Assembly: GCA_947450765.1 (NCBI GenBank)
Contig: CANFXC010000004.1
Coordinates: forward strand, 1 to 64,000
Direction: 5' to 3'
From: Comamonadaceae bacterium
GTDB taxonomy: Bacteria > Pseudomonadota > Gammaproteobacteria > Burkholderiales > Burkholderiaceae_C
Length of the DNA stretch: 64,000 nt
Positions 45,046 through 54,364 of this stretch are shown here, one piece after another. The notes beneath the pieces are model-generated. The model was not told the origin of the DNA and did not search any database. It saw only the letters and a list, made by a program, of their open reading frames with translations. Numbering within the stretch: the stretch's first letter is position 1; each line of letters begins with the position of its first letter. Position numbers and translations under genes: made by a program.

Positions 45046-46473
45046 TCACTGCCCGACTTGAACTTGCCAACCACCGCCCAGTGCTTTGATCAGGACGACA
45101 GTCGTGACCAACCTCTGCCCCAATATTTGTGACGCCTGTCGCTCGCTGTTCAATAAGGTTTGTTGAGCCGTGATGACGTCAAGGTAATTGGCGATACCGC
45201 CTTCATACCGTTCGCTGGCGATGTTCAACACACGCGTGGCGCTTTTGACAGCCGTCAGGGTTTGGTTGTAGGCGAGATCCAAAGACGCCACGCCACTGAT
45301 GCCGTCTTGCACTTCCTGCATGGCAGTGAGCACGACGCGGCGGTAATTGGCCACCGTCACGTCGTAACCCGCACGGCTGAAATCGAGGTTGGCCTTGATC
45401 CTGCCACCGTCAAACAACACCTGTGTGGCAGACACACCGAGTGACCAAACCATGCTGGGAGCGCTGAACAATTTTGGCAGGCTCGTGCTGTCCAAACCAA
45501 TACTCGGTCCCATGATCACGCTGGGATAAAAAGCTGCGTTGGCCACGCCAATCTGTGCGTTAGCAGCGGCCATCGCCCGCTCGGCCAAAGCCACGTCAGG
45601 ACGACGCTCCAAAATGTCAGAGGGTATCCCGAGGGGTACGTTGGGTGGTGGTGCTAATCTTGATTGCGAGGCGATTTTGAATTCTGGGGCCGGCGTTCCG
45701 GTCAGGGTGGCGATGGCGTCTTCAAACACCGCACGCTGCCGCTTGAGCAAAAAAACCTGAGACAAAGTGGTGTCCAACAGGGCTTGCTGCTGCGCCATTT
45801 CCAGGCCCGACGTAGCGCCCAAGTCATGTCGGTCGGTCGCCAACACCAACAGCTTTTTTTGCAACTCTATGGATTGCGACAAAACCTCAAGATCAGCGTC
45901 GAGCGCTCGCAAATTGAAGTAATTGATCGCCACATCAGCCGCCAACAGCAACTTGGTGTTTTCCAAATCTGCAGCCGATTGCTCAGCAGTCGCAGTCGCC
46001 CCGTCAACCAAATTTTGTACTCGACCGGCCAAATCAACTTCGTAATTCACGGCGAGCGACGGCACGATGTCGTTTTGAATCGTCGAAAAATTAGCCGTGT
46101 TGTTTTTGCTCCAAGGCCGGTTGGCCGAAATCCGCTGATTCGCGACACGGGTTCCCAGGGTGACCTGCGGGAAAAGACTGGCTGACGTTGATGCAAGAGT
46201 CGCTCTGGCCTGTGCCAAGCGGGCATTCGCCGCCGCCAAGGTCTGGTTGCTCAGCATCGCCTTTTGCTCTAAGGCATTGAGTTGGACGTCTTCAAATCTT
46301 TCCCACCATGGGCCTTTGGCCGCCCGGTCGTTCGGCACACTGGTGCGCCACGGCGCTTGGGTCTGCCAGGTCACGGGCATCTCTACTGGGGGCTTGGTAT
46401 AGATCGGTGCCGTCGTGCAGCCCGCCAACAAAGTGCTGACACTGACAAGAAATTTGAGCTTCATGAGTTTCAT
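45046..46473 (-). CDS. RND efflux outer-membrane lipoprotein (NodT/OprM family)
   Basis: Outer-membrane channel of the efflux system, 475 residues. Lipobox LLAGC at residues 15-19 marks a lipoprotein. Two OEP repeats of long helices follow (SNQTLAAANARLAQARATLAS, LALAERAMAAANAQIGVANAAFYPS), with the conserved RPDVALAE and ILERRPDV. Its ATG lies 14 bases after the stop of the periplasmic adaptor gene (46488), so adaptor, pump and channel form one operon in the order pump, adaptor, channel on the minus strand. Confidence 0.9.
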   Translation of the reverse strand: MKLMKLKFLVSVSTLLAGCTTAPIYTKPPVEMPVTWQTQAPWRTSVPNDRAAKGPWWERFEDVQLNALEQKAMLSNQTLAAANARLAQARATLASTSASLFPQVTLGTRVANQRISANRPWSKNNTANFSTIQNDIVPSLAVNYEVDLAGRVQNLVDGATATAEQSAADLENTKLLLAADVAINYFNLRALDADLEVLSQSIELQKKLLVLATDRHDLGATSGLEMAQQQALLDTTLSQVFLLKRQRAVFEDAIATLTGTPAPEFKIASQSRLAPPPNVPLGIPSDILERRPDVALAERAMAAANAQIGVANAAFYPSVIMGPSIGLDSTSLPKLFSAPSMVWSLGVSATQVLFDGGRIKANLDFSRAGYDVTVANYRRVVLTAMQEVQDGISGVASLDLAYNQTLTAVKSATRVLNIASERYEGGIANYLDVITAQQTLLNSERQASQILGQRLVTTVVLIKALGGGWQVQVGQ

Positions 46474-46487
46474 GATTTAAGCCAGGC

Positions 46488-47765
46488 TCACGGTTTCGCA
46501 GACACTTTGCTTGTCCGGGTGTCGCCAGTGCTTTTGTCTGTCTTGGCCACTTTGTCATCATCGGCAGCGACAAAGCTAACTTCAGCACCCGTGCTCAATG
46601 AATCGGACGGGTTCAACACCAAGCGTTCGCCGCTGGCCAGACCACTCATGATTTCAACTTTCACGCCGTAGTTGCGGCCGAGCTGAACGGGCTTGATGTT
46701 CACACGGTTGTTGTCGTCGACCACGGCCACCATCGTGCCTTCACCGCGAATAATCAACGCATTGTTCGGAATCGACAAACTGCGACTCAGCGCCAGCGGT
46801 ATCTCGACTTGCACAAAAGCCCCCGGTAACAACACGCCGTCTTTGTTGGCCAGCGAGACTTCGACTTGCAGCGTGCGCGATTGCGTGTCTATCGACGCAC
46901 CTGTACGGGCCACTTTGCCGTCAAATTTATTCCCCCTCAATTCCGCCTGAGTCACCACCACGCTTTGGCCGACCTTGATCAGTTGCGCATAGCTTTGTGG
47001 CACGTTGATGTAAAGGCGCAAAGGGTCTGTTTGCGTCACGATGAACAAGGCGCGGGCCAAACCGCCGCCAGCACCAGCGTCAATCAAATCGCCGGTGTCG
47101 ACATTTCGCCGAGTGATCACGCCATCGGTCGGGGCCAGCAATTTTTTGAAGCCTTGCAGCTGACTCAAACGTTGCACGTTGGCCTCTGCCGCCGCTAAGT
47201 TAGACACCGCTTGGTCGCTGGCGCTGCGCTTTTCATCCAGCTCTTGCTGCGAGACCACGTCTTTTTTACGCAGTGCGTCCCAACGCGCCGCCGTACTTTT
47301 GGCCAAGTCAAGACTGGACTGCGCCTGCTGCCGCGTGGCCACCGCTTGCGACAGTTGCTGGTCGGTTTCAGGCGTTTCAATTTCAGCCAGCAGCTCACCG
47401 CGGCTCACTCTGGCACCAATGTCCTTGGTCCAACGCTTCACGTAACCGCCAGCTCTCGCGTAAATCGGCGACTGTGTGTAGCCTTGCAGCGTGCCCGGCA
47501 GCGCAATGGTTTGGCCAGCTTCACTCGACTTGGCCAGCGTGGTCTTGACGTAATTGCGACCTCGCTCGACCACGCCAGCTTGCAGTTCTTGGGTGTTTTG
47601 CATACGGCTGACCACAGTGCGGGCCGCGCCCAAACCGAGCAGCACCAACACCACGACCACCACGATTTTGGTTCGGCGCACGACCGCGCCCCGCTTCAAC
47701 AATTCTCCGGCGTCCTCAACCTGCAAAGGATGGACGGCCATTTGGGAATGACGCTCTTCAGACAT
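46488..47765 (-). CDS. RND efflux periplasmic adaptor subunit (HlyD/MFP family)
   Basis: A 425-residue membrane-fusion protein. One hydrophobic anchor (residues about 32-52), a lipoyl-like domain (YARAGGYVKRWTKDIGARVSRGELL), an alpha-hairpin (LSQAVATRQQAQSSLDLAKS) and a beta-barrel part (TRNVDTGDLIDAG-type text, LFIVTQTDPLRLYINVPQSY). The Asp/Lys-rich C-terminal tail after about residue 400 is variable. The stop of the pump gene lies 3 bases upstream of its start, so translation is close-coupled. Confidence 0.9.
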   Translation of the reverse strand: MSEERHSQMAVHPLQVEDAGELLKRGAVVRRTKIVVVVVLVLLGLGAARTVVSRMQNTQELQAGVVERGRNYVKTTLAKSSEAGQTIALPGTLQGYTQSPIYARAGGYVKRWTKDIGARVSRGELLAEIETPETDQQLSQAVATRQQAQSSLDLAKSTAARWDALRKKDVVSQQELDEKRSASDQAVSNLAAAEANVQRLSQLQGFKKLLAPTDGVITRRNVDTGDLIDAGAGGGLARALFIVTQTDPLRLYINVPQSYAQLIKVGQSVVVTQAELRGNKFDGKVARTGASIDTQSRTLQVEVSLANKDGVLLPGAFVQVEIPLALSRSLSIPNNALIIRGEGTMVAVVDDNNRVNIKPVQLGRNYGVKVEIMSGLASGERLVLNPSDSLSTGAEVSFVAADDDKVAKTDKSTGDTRTSKVSAKP

Positions 47766-47768
47766 GAC

Positions 47769-50700
47769 TCAAAGCTCCTGGGACGAAAGGCGAAGTTCAC
47801 GCGCCGCCTGTTGCCGCGCTTTGCGGTGCGACAGACGCTGATGAACTTCGGCGTAAATAACGGGTACAAAAAACAGCGTCGAAACAGTGGCAAACAACAA
47901 GCCGCCGATCACCGCCCGGCCCAAAGGCGCGTTTTGTTCAGCGCCCTCGCCCAGGCCCAAGGCCATGGGAATCATGCCGATGATCATGGCCAGCGCGGTC
48001 ATCAGCACCGGCCGAATGCGGGTGGCGCCAGCTTCCAGGGCGCAGGACAAAGGCGTGATGCCGTCTTCTCGGCGTTGGCGGGCAAAAGCAATCACCAAAA
48101 TACTGTTGGCGGTGGCGACGCCCATCGTCATGATCGCGCCAGTCAGCGCCGGCACGCTGAGCGTGGTGCCGGTGATAAACAACATCCACGCGATACCGGC
48201 CAAGGCAGCAGGCAAGGCGGTGATGATGATGGCCGCGTCAATCCACGACTGAAACGTCACCACAATCAGCAAGTACACCAGCACAATCGCCATCGCCAGA
48301 CCCAAGCCCAGACCAATGAAGGACGAGCGCATGGTCTCGACCTGACCGCGAATCACGACTTGGTTACCCCGTGTCAGTTTGGGAGAAATCTCGTCCACCA
48401 GTTTTTTGATCTGGTCGGCCACACTGGCCAGGTCGGTGCCTTGAACGCCCACATACACATCAATCGCGGGTTGCAAGTTGTAGCGTGAAACGATCGGCAA
48501 CTGCCGCCCGGTTTTCGCTTCCACCAAGTTGCCGAGCAACTGATTCGTGGTGTTCGACACGGTCGCACCGTTGACGCCACTGTTGGCGTTGGGCGCCGGG
48601 CCAATCGGCAGACTTAGCAGCGAATCAATCGAATCCACCTTGTATTGCGGCGACTGAACCACGACGTTGTACACCACGCCATTTTTCGGATTCAGCCAGA
48701 AGGCCGGTGCGGTTTGCGAGCTGCCCGACAAAGCAATCAAAACGTTTTGACCGACGTTGGTGGCGCCCAGTCCAAAGTGCTGCAGGCGGGTTCGGTCCAT
48801 CTTCAAATAAACCACCGGGCCGTCCAAACGCTGGTGCACATGAGCGTCTACCGCGCCTGGAATTTTGCGGATGGCGGTGGTCAGTTCGGCAGCGCGCGCG
48901 GCATTGCCCTCAAGGTCATTGCCGGTGAACTGAACGTCAATCGCCGCGGGCAATCCGAAGTTCAAAATCTGCGTTGAAATATCGGCCGGTTGAAAGAAAA
49001 ATTCAACGCTTGGAAAGCGTTTCGGCAACTCGGTGCGCAGCAGATTGACAAAGCCTTCGGTCGGCTTGTGCCCTTCTTTCAGGGACATCAAAATCTCAGC
49101 GTCCATGGTGCCAATAGTGCCGGCATTGCTGTACGACAAATTGATACCGCTGTTCGGCAAACCGACGTTGTCCAAAATAGTTTCGAGTTGATCGGCAGGC
49201 ACCATCTCGCGAATCGCAGATTCAACGGCGTCGGCAATGCGCGCGGTTTCTTCAATCCGTGTGCCCGTTGGCGCGCGCATGTGCAGCCGCATTTGACCGG
49301 CATCGACACTCGGGAAAAAGTCGCGCCCCAACACGGGGTACAACAAACACGACAGCAAACAAAAGCCCAAAAACAAGGAGATGAATCGCCCGCGCTGCGT
49401 CAGCGCGGCCGACAACGCCAGCGTGTAAGCCCGCCGTACGTGCTCAAACTTGGCGTCAAAGCCGCGGTACAGCCTTTGCAACAGGCCGGGTTTTGTCTCC
49501 GCCTTGGCAGCGGCATGCACGCCACCCATCATCAACATGACCAAAGTAGGGACCAAGGTGCGCGACAAAATATAAGACGCGATCATGGCGAAAACCACGG
49601 CTTCAGCCAAAGGCACAAACAGAAAGCGCGCGACGCCCGACAGAAAAAACATGGGCACAAAAACAATGCAAATACACAAGGTGGCGACAAAAGCAGCAGG
49701 GCCAATTTCGCCAGCACCGACTTCAATCGCCTCGTTCAATTCTTTGCCCAGATGCAAATGCCGCTCGATGTTTTCAATCGTCACGATGGCCTGGTCAACC
49801 AAAATACCGACCGACAAGGCGAGCCCACCCAGCGTCATCAAATTAAGCGTTTCGCCCAGCGCAAACAAGACCAAAATGGACGCCAAAATCGACAAGGGAA
49901 TGGTCAGCGCGATGATGACGGTGCTACGCCAGTTGCCCAAAAACAGCAGCACCATCAAAGCCGTCAAGGCGGCCGCGATCAAGGCCTCTGTCACGACACC
50001 CAAGACCGCCGCTTTGACAAATACCGACTGGTCAAACAAAGGCGTGACTTTGACGTCGGCCGGCAGGGTTTGCACCGTTTTTGGCAGCAAAGCTTTGACG
50101 TTGGCAACGATGTCCAGCGTCGACGCGCCACCGTTTTTCAACACCGACACCAGCACGCCTCGCAGCCCGTCTTGGCGCACCACATTTGTCTGCGGTTGAA
50201 AGCCGTCACGCACGTAAGCTACTTCACGTAAATACGTGGTGGCGTTGTTCAGAGTTCGGACCGGCAAGTCGTTGAGTTCGCCCAGCACGTCGGGCGAGCC
50301 GTTCATGCGCACGGCGTACTCGGTTTCACCCAGCTTGACCGTTCCCGAAGGCAGAATCAAATTCTGCGTGTTGACCGCATTCACGACGTCCGCCGGCGCG
50401 AGTCCACGCGCCTGCAAAGCCTGAATGTCAAGGTCAACGGAAATCACCCGGACCTTGCCACCGTAAGGAAACGGCGAGGCCACACCGGGCACGGTGATGA
50501 GTTGCGGACGCAAGCCGTTGACGGCCACATCAAACAGCGCATTTTCAGCCAGCGTTGGGCTCGACAAAGCCAGTTGCATGACCGGAATGCTGGAGGCCGA
50601 ATATTTGATCACCAGCGGCGGCGTGATGCCGGGCGGCAGCTGCCGCACCTGAGTTTGCACCGACGCCACCACTTGAGCAATAGCCGTCTGGATGTTGACA

Positions 50701-50996
50701 CCTGGCTGGAAAAATACCTTGATGACGCTGACGCCATACAGCGAGGTCGATTCGATGTGCTCGATATCGCTCACCACGGTGGTGAGACCCCGTTCAGTCT
50801 GACCCGCTACACGCTGCCCCATTTCTTGAGCAGGCAGACCGTTGTAGTTCCAGATGACGCTGATCACCGGAATATTGATTTCCGGAAAAATATCCGTCGC
50901 CATGTTGAACAAGGCAAAGGGCGTACCCAAGACGATCAGCATCGCCATCACAATGAATGTGTACGGACGCTTGAGCGCCAATTGAACCATCGACAT
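47769..50996 (-). CDS. RND efflux transporter permease (AcrB-type)
   Basis: The inner-membrane pump, 1075 residues with 12 membrane helices and two large periplasmic loops. The N-terminus MVQLALKRPYTFIVMAMLIV, ATDIFPEINIPVISVIWNYNG and QPGVNIQTAIAQV are standard. In helix 4 GILVDQAIVTIENIERHL has Asp-Gln instead of the usual Asp-Asp, and in helix 10 VATANSILVIAFA has Ala where AcrB has the relay Lys. The substrate is unknown, since no regulator adjoins. It is divergent from cytochrome b561. Confidence 0.92.
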   Translation of the reverse strand: MSMVQLALKRPYTFIVMAMLIVLGTPFALFNMATDIFPEINIPVISVIWNYNGLPAQEMGQRVAGQTERGLTTVVSDIEHIESTSLYGVSVIKVFFQPGVNIQTAIAQVVASVQTQVRQLPPGITPPLVIKYSASSIPVMQLALSSPTLAENALFDVAVNGLRPQLITVPGVASPFPYGGKVRVISVDLDIQALQARGLAPADVVNAVNTQNLILPSGTVKLGETEYAVRMNGSPDVLGELNDLPVRTLNNATTYLREVAYVRDGFQPQTNVVRQDGLRGVLVSVLKNGGASTLDIVANVKALLPKTVQTLPADVKVTPLFDQSVFVKAAVLGVVTEALIAAALTALMVLLFLGNWRSTVIIALTIPLSILASILVLFALGETLNLMTLGGLALSVGILVDQAIVTIENIERHLHLGKELNEAIEVGAGEIGPAAFVATLCICIVFVPMFFLSGVARFLFVPLAEAVVFAMIASYILSRTLVPTLVMLMMGGVHAAAKAETKPGLLQRLYRGFDAKFEHVRRAYTLALSAALTQRGRFISLFLGFCLLSCLLYPVLGRDFFPSVDAGQMRLHMRAPTGTRIEETARIADAVESAIREMVPADQLETILDNVGLPNSGINLSYSNAGTIGTMDAEILMSLKEGHKPTEGFVNLLRTELPKRFPSVEFFFQPADISTQILNFGLPAAIDVQFTGNDLEGNAARAAELTTAIRKIPGAVDAHVHQRLDGPVVYLKMDRTRLQHFGLGATNVGQNVLIALSGSSQTAPAFWLNPKNGVVYNVVVQSPQYKVDSIDSLLSLPIGPAPNANSGVNGATVSNTTNQLLGNLVEAKTGRQLPIVSRYNLQPAIDVYVGVQGTDLASVADQIKKLVDEISPKLTRGNQVVIRGQVETMRSSFIGLGLGLAMAIVLVYLLIVVTFQSWIDAAIIITALPAALAGIAWMLFITGTTLSVPALTGAIMTMGVATANSILVIAFARQRREDGITPLSCALEAGATRIRPVLMTALAMIIGMIPMALGLGEGAEQNAPLGRAVIGGLLFATVSTLFFVPVIYAEVHQRLSHRKARQQAARELRLSSQEL

Positions 50997-51271
50997 GAAG
51001 AAATTGCTCCGGAAACTTGACTGGGTCTGACAACAAATGGCCCAACTTAAAAATTAAGTCGACTCATTCACTCCGCTAAAAAACGCAATTCTTCGGCACT
51101 TTACGTAATTGGTTGCAAATCTTACAGAGTCATGGGCGCTCGAGCACAGGGGTTTCCACGTAGGTTGACGGACTTTACCCGGCGTTGACAACTGGCTGGC
51201 TCAGGTCGCATCGTTATTCATCGTTCATATTAGGGCCGCATAATCTTGTTTCAATCTTCTGGGTGAAAGTC

Positions 51272-51841
51272 ATGCAACAACAACCAAAAACGAGTTACGA
51301 CGGCATCAGTCAAGCATTTCATTGGCTCACAGCCTTGCTGGTTGTAACGGCCTTTATTCTCGGCCCAGAGCACTTCGGTCGGCTCATGAAGCAAGGCATC
51401 GACCCGGCCAGTCGCATCGACATCGTCTGGCATGAGTCGCTGGGCATCGTGGTCTTGGTCTTGACCGTGCTGCGACTTGTTTGGGTGACCCTACGCGCAA
51501 GCACGCCGCAGTTCCCAATGGCACCGTGGATGCGCGTCACGGGCCAGTTGGTGCACATGGTGTTGTGGGCACTTTTGTTGGCCTTGCCCGTCACCGCCTT
51601 ACTGGCTTTGGGCAGCGAGGATATTCCACTCACGCTGCTGGGCGGCATCCGCGTTGAGCCCATACCGCTGGTGAAAGCGTCCGGCATCGGGGCACTCACG
51701 GACTGGGGAGATGTGCACAAGCTCTTGGGCGACGCCATCGTCTGGCTCGCCGGCTTGCACGCTGCTGCGGCCATTTACCATCATCTAGTACTCCAAGATG
51801 ACGTACTGAAGTCCATGTTGCCAAGGCGCGATTCGCATTGA
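51272..51841 (+). CDS. cytochrome b561 family membrane protein
   Basis: A 189-residue four-helix membrane cytochrome. Likely heme-ligand His residues are in ISQAFHWLTALL, DIVWHESLGIVVL, GQLVHMVLW and LHAAAAIYHHLVL. It matches the Ni/Fe-hydrogenase-b-type/CybB group that moves electrons between quinones and periplasmic partners or superoxide. The ATG at 51272 is used; the upstream 29 residues of the track ORF are not family-like. It has no clear operon partner. Confidence 0.88.
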   Translation: MQQQPKTSYDGISQAFHWLTALLVVTAFILGPEHFGRLMKQGIDPASRIDIVWHESLGIVVLVLTVLRLVWVTLRASTPQFPMAPWMRVTGQLVHMVLWALLLALPVTALLALGSEDIPLTLLGGIRVEPIPLVKASGIGALTDWGDVHKLLGDAIVWLAGLHAAAAIYHHLVLQDDVLKSMLPRRDSH

Positions 51842-51868
51842 AAGTCGCGCCAGACGCTGCGTCTTTTT

Positions 51869-52037
51869 TGGAGTGCCGAGGGTGCGGCAGAAATCTTGGA
51901 CTGGTTGATGCCGTGAGTCCGAGGCTCACTCGGTATTCGCGGGGACTGAGTGAGCCAAGGGAGATCTTGATACGCTTTTCGTTATACCAGTGGACGTAGG
52001 AATCAACGACCTGAATGAACTGCTCAATGGTTGCCTA
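51869..52037 (-). pseudogene. IS3-family transposase C-terminal remnant
   Basis: On the minus strand FIQVVDSYVHWYNEKRIKISLG then SLSPREYRVSLGLTA is the end of an IS3-type orfB (integrase-core DDE) protein. It is cut by an in-frame TAG just upstream (52035-52037) and TGA further up, and everything before it is missing. The reading frame runs on through PRFLPHPRHSKKDA to the region TGGAGTGCCGAGGGTGCGG (51869-51887), which looks like an IS end. Only about 170 bases remain, so it cannot move. It lies just after the stop of the last gene of the sox-type operon. Confidence 0.78.
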
Positions 52038-52072
52038 GACTTCACCCGTTTGTCATAAGATTGCAACGATTT

Positions 52073-53053
52073 TCAGTCCAGCTGAGCGCCTGAGTCTTTC
52101 ACGATCTTGGCCCAACGTACCAAGTCCTCGCGCAGCAGCGTGGCCAGCTGATCCGGCGTGCCAGGCGCAGACTCGACACCCAAGCCGACCAAACGGTCCC
52201 TCATTTCAGGGTTGTCCATCAGCTTGATGATTTCAGTGTTCAGCTTAGAAACGATCTCTTTGGGCGTTCCGGCGGGCACGAACAGACCGTACCAAGCGTT
52301 GGCATAAAGACCAGGAACCGTCTCGGCCAAGGTCGGCATATCGGGCGCGAGCTGGGTGCGCTTTTCGGTGCAGGCACCCAGCGCGCGCAACTGACCACTG
52401 CGCACAAAGGGCATCAGGCCAGCCAAGCTACCGAAAGTCATGGGTACCTGCCCTGCCACGACATCTGTCGCAGCCGCCGCAGCGCCGCGGTAAGGCACAT
52501 GCACAATGTCGATCCCAGCCGCGTTCTTCAGCATTTCGCCCAGCAGGTGGTTCACTGTGCCATTGCCGGCTGACGCGTAATTGAACGTGCCCGGGCTGGC
52601 TTTGGCGAGGGCCACCAGCTCCCGCAGATTTTTGGCCGGAACAGACGGGTTGACCGCGAGCATGTACGGCGCGACACCCACCACCATGACGGGATCAAAG
52701 TCTTTGACCGGATCGAACGGCACCTTGCGGTAAAGGAAAGGGTTGATAGTTTGCACGCTTTGCGCGTTCAGCAGCAGGGTGTGGCCATCCTTGGGCTGCC
52801 GCGCCACGTAGGCCGTGCCAAGATTGCCGCCCGCGCCCTGCCGGTTTTCAACGATGACGGGGTTACCGATGGCGGCAGACAAACGTTGCGCCAGCGCACG
52901 CCCGATCACATCGTTAGCACCTCCCGGCGCTTGCGGCACGACGATCGTGATGACCTTGGACGGGTATGGTTCTGCGGCGCGGGCGGCGTTGATCCAAAGA
53001 AAAGGCGTCGCCAGTGAAGCTGTCCCGGCGATGATGTGTCGTCTCGTTGTCAT
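52073..53053 (-). CDS. Bug/TctC-family periplasmic solute-binding protein
   Basis: The sixth TTT receptor, 326 residues from the ATG at 53053; the track ORF extends 63 codons too far. A Tat-like signal peptide (MTTRRHIIAGTASLATPFLW) ends near residue 27 (ARAAE), then YPSKVITIVVPQAPGGANDV, GAGGNLGTAYVARQPKDGHT, and IVHVPYRGAAAAATDVVAGQ. It starts 16 bases after the flavoprotein stop and ends the eight-gene operon. A carboxylate or similar solute would be taken up or sensed. Confidence 0.92.
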   Translation of the reverse strand: MTTRRHIIAGTASLATPFLWINAARAAEPYPSKVITIVVPQAPGGANDVIGRALAQRLSAAIGNPVIVENRQGAGGNLGTAYVARQPKDGHTLLLNAQSVQTINPFLYRKVPFDPVKDFDPVMVVGVAPYMLAVNPSVPAKNLRELVALAKASPGTFNYASAGNGTVNHLLGEMLKNAAGIDIVHVPYRGAAAAATDVVAGQVPMTFGSLAGLMPFVRSGQLRALGACTEKRTQLAPDMPTLAETVPGLYANAWYGLFVPAGTPKEIVSKLNTEIIKLMDNPEMRDRLVGLGVESAPGTPDQLATLLREDLVRWAKIVKDSGAQLD

Positions 53054-53069
53054 TGCTTTGTCTCCTGAG

Positions 53070-54344
53070 TCAAAGTAGGCTATCGGCCCAGATATTTCGA
53101 GCCCAGTCCCAAGCGTAAATCCCCTCAAGCTCAGTCGGCGCCAGCGACACACCACCCGAACCAGGGACGGTTTTAAACGTTTTGTCAGCGGCACTGTATT
53201 GATGCACGCTGGCCACATGAACCACGCGCGTGGCGTCCACAAAGCTATAGCAGGTGTTGGTCAAAACAGGTTCTGGGTTGATGTCGAACCCGCGCAGTTC
53301 AGCCACGATGGCGGCCGCAGCCACCTTGGCGTGCTGATTGGCCATGTGACCCGACTTGGGCATGAACGCAGCGTTTTGGGTTGAATCCCCGATGACATGA
53401 ATATCTTTGGCGGCGGTTGATTCGAAATTTAAAAAATGGACCTGTGCCCAGCGCTCGTTCGAATTGGCCAGCCCCGCTTGCACGACGATTTGGCTTGCAC
53501 GCATGCGTGGCAAAACATTCAAGACATCGGCACGGACAGATTCTTGAATGTCAAATGTGAGCGTCCTGGTCGCGGCGTCGACCCGCAGCAAGTTGTGTGA
53601 GGAGCGGTAGTCAACCATCCCCGGGTACAAATCAGCCCACGCTTTTTTAAACAAGCCAGGCTTGGACACCACGTCTTCGTTGGCATCGAGGATCAACACC
53701 TTCGACTTGGGCTTGTGTTGTTTGAAATAAGCGGCCACCTGACAGGCTCTTTCATACGGCCCAGGCGGGCATCTGAAAGGCGCCTCTGGAATGCTGATGG
53801 CGAACACACCGCCATCCGGCATCTGCTGCAGTTGCTTTTGCAGAGCCAGGGTTTCGGCGCCCGCCTTCCAGGCCTGCAAGGTCACACCCGCTTGATTCGC
53901 CTGCGCCAAACCTTCAATGCTGTCCATCATCAGATCCACCCCGGGCGACAACACCAATTTGTCGTAGGCGAGACTTTTGCCGGATCTTAATTGGATGATT
54001 TTTTTGAGCGGATCAATGGACATGACCCAGTCTTTGACCCAAGAAACGCCATGCTGCATTTGCAAAGCATCGTACGAAACCGTCAATTCAGCGAGCGTGT
54101 TTGAGCCGCCTAAAACCAAGTTCGACAGCGGGCAAGAGACAAAAAATGGATCAGGCTCAATCAGCGTGACGCGCGCGTTGTGGTCAGAAAACAGGCGGAT
54201 ATATTTCGCTGCCGTTGCACCGCCAAAGCCTGCGCCAACGACCAGCACCTGAGCCGATTGAAGATCGGCACGCACCAAACCCGGAAATGCCACACCACCC
54301 GCCAACAGAGTGGCGCTGCGATTTAGAAAATGACGGCGATTCAT
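53070..54344 (-). CDS. flavocytochrome c sulfide dehydrogenase-like FAD subunit (SoxF/FccB)
   Basis: A 424-residue periplasmic flavoprotein of the sulfide:quinone oxidoreductase/FccB family; oxidises sulfide or a persulfide and passes electrons to cytochrome c. A Tat signal (MNRRHFLNRSATLLAGG) is followed by the FAD site AQVLVVGAGFGGATAAKYIR, redox-active Cys regions DPFFVSCPLSNLVLG and FRCPPGPYERACQVA, and IHVIGDSTQNAAFMPKSGHMANQHA. The small cytochrome FccA is not present next to it. SoxX or SoxA could be its acceptor. It starts 20 bases after soxA. Confidence 0.88.
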   Translation of the reverse strand: MNRRHFLNRSATLLAGGVAFPGLVRADLQSAQVLVVGAGFGGATAAKYIRLFSDHNARVTLIEPDPFFVSCPLSNLVLGGSNTLAELTVSYDALQMQHGVSWVKDWVMSIDPLKKIIQLRSGKSLAYDKLVLSPGVDLMMDSIEGLAQANQAGVTLQAWKAGAETLALQKQLQQMPDGGVFAISIPEAPFRCPPGPYERACQVAAYFKQHKPKSKVLILDANEDVVSKPGLFKKAWADLYPGMVDYRSSHNLLRVDAATRTLTFDIQESVRADVLNVLPRMRASQIVVQAGLANSNERWAQVHFLNFESTAAKDIHVIGDSTQNAAFMPKSGHMANQHAKVAAAAIVAELRGFDINPEPVLTNTCYSFVDATRVVHVASVHQYSAADKTFKTVPGSGGVSLAPTELEGIYAWDWARNIWADSLL

Positions 54345-54364
54345 GATGACCTCTGAATGATGTT

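Noticed and set aside
47211-48488. 425-codon plus-strand ORF (and others up to 413 codons at 48990)
   Set aside because: Antisense to the RND adaptor and pump genes, with His/Gln-rich text typical of shadow frames.
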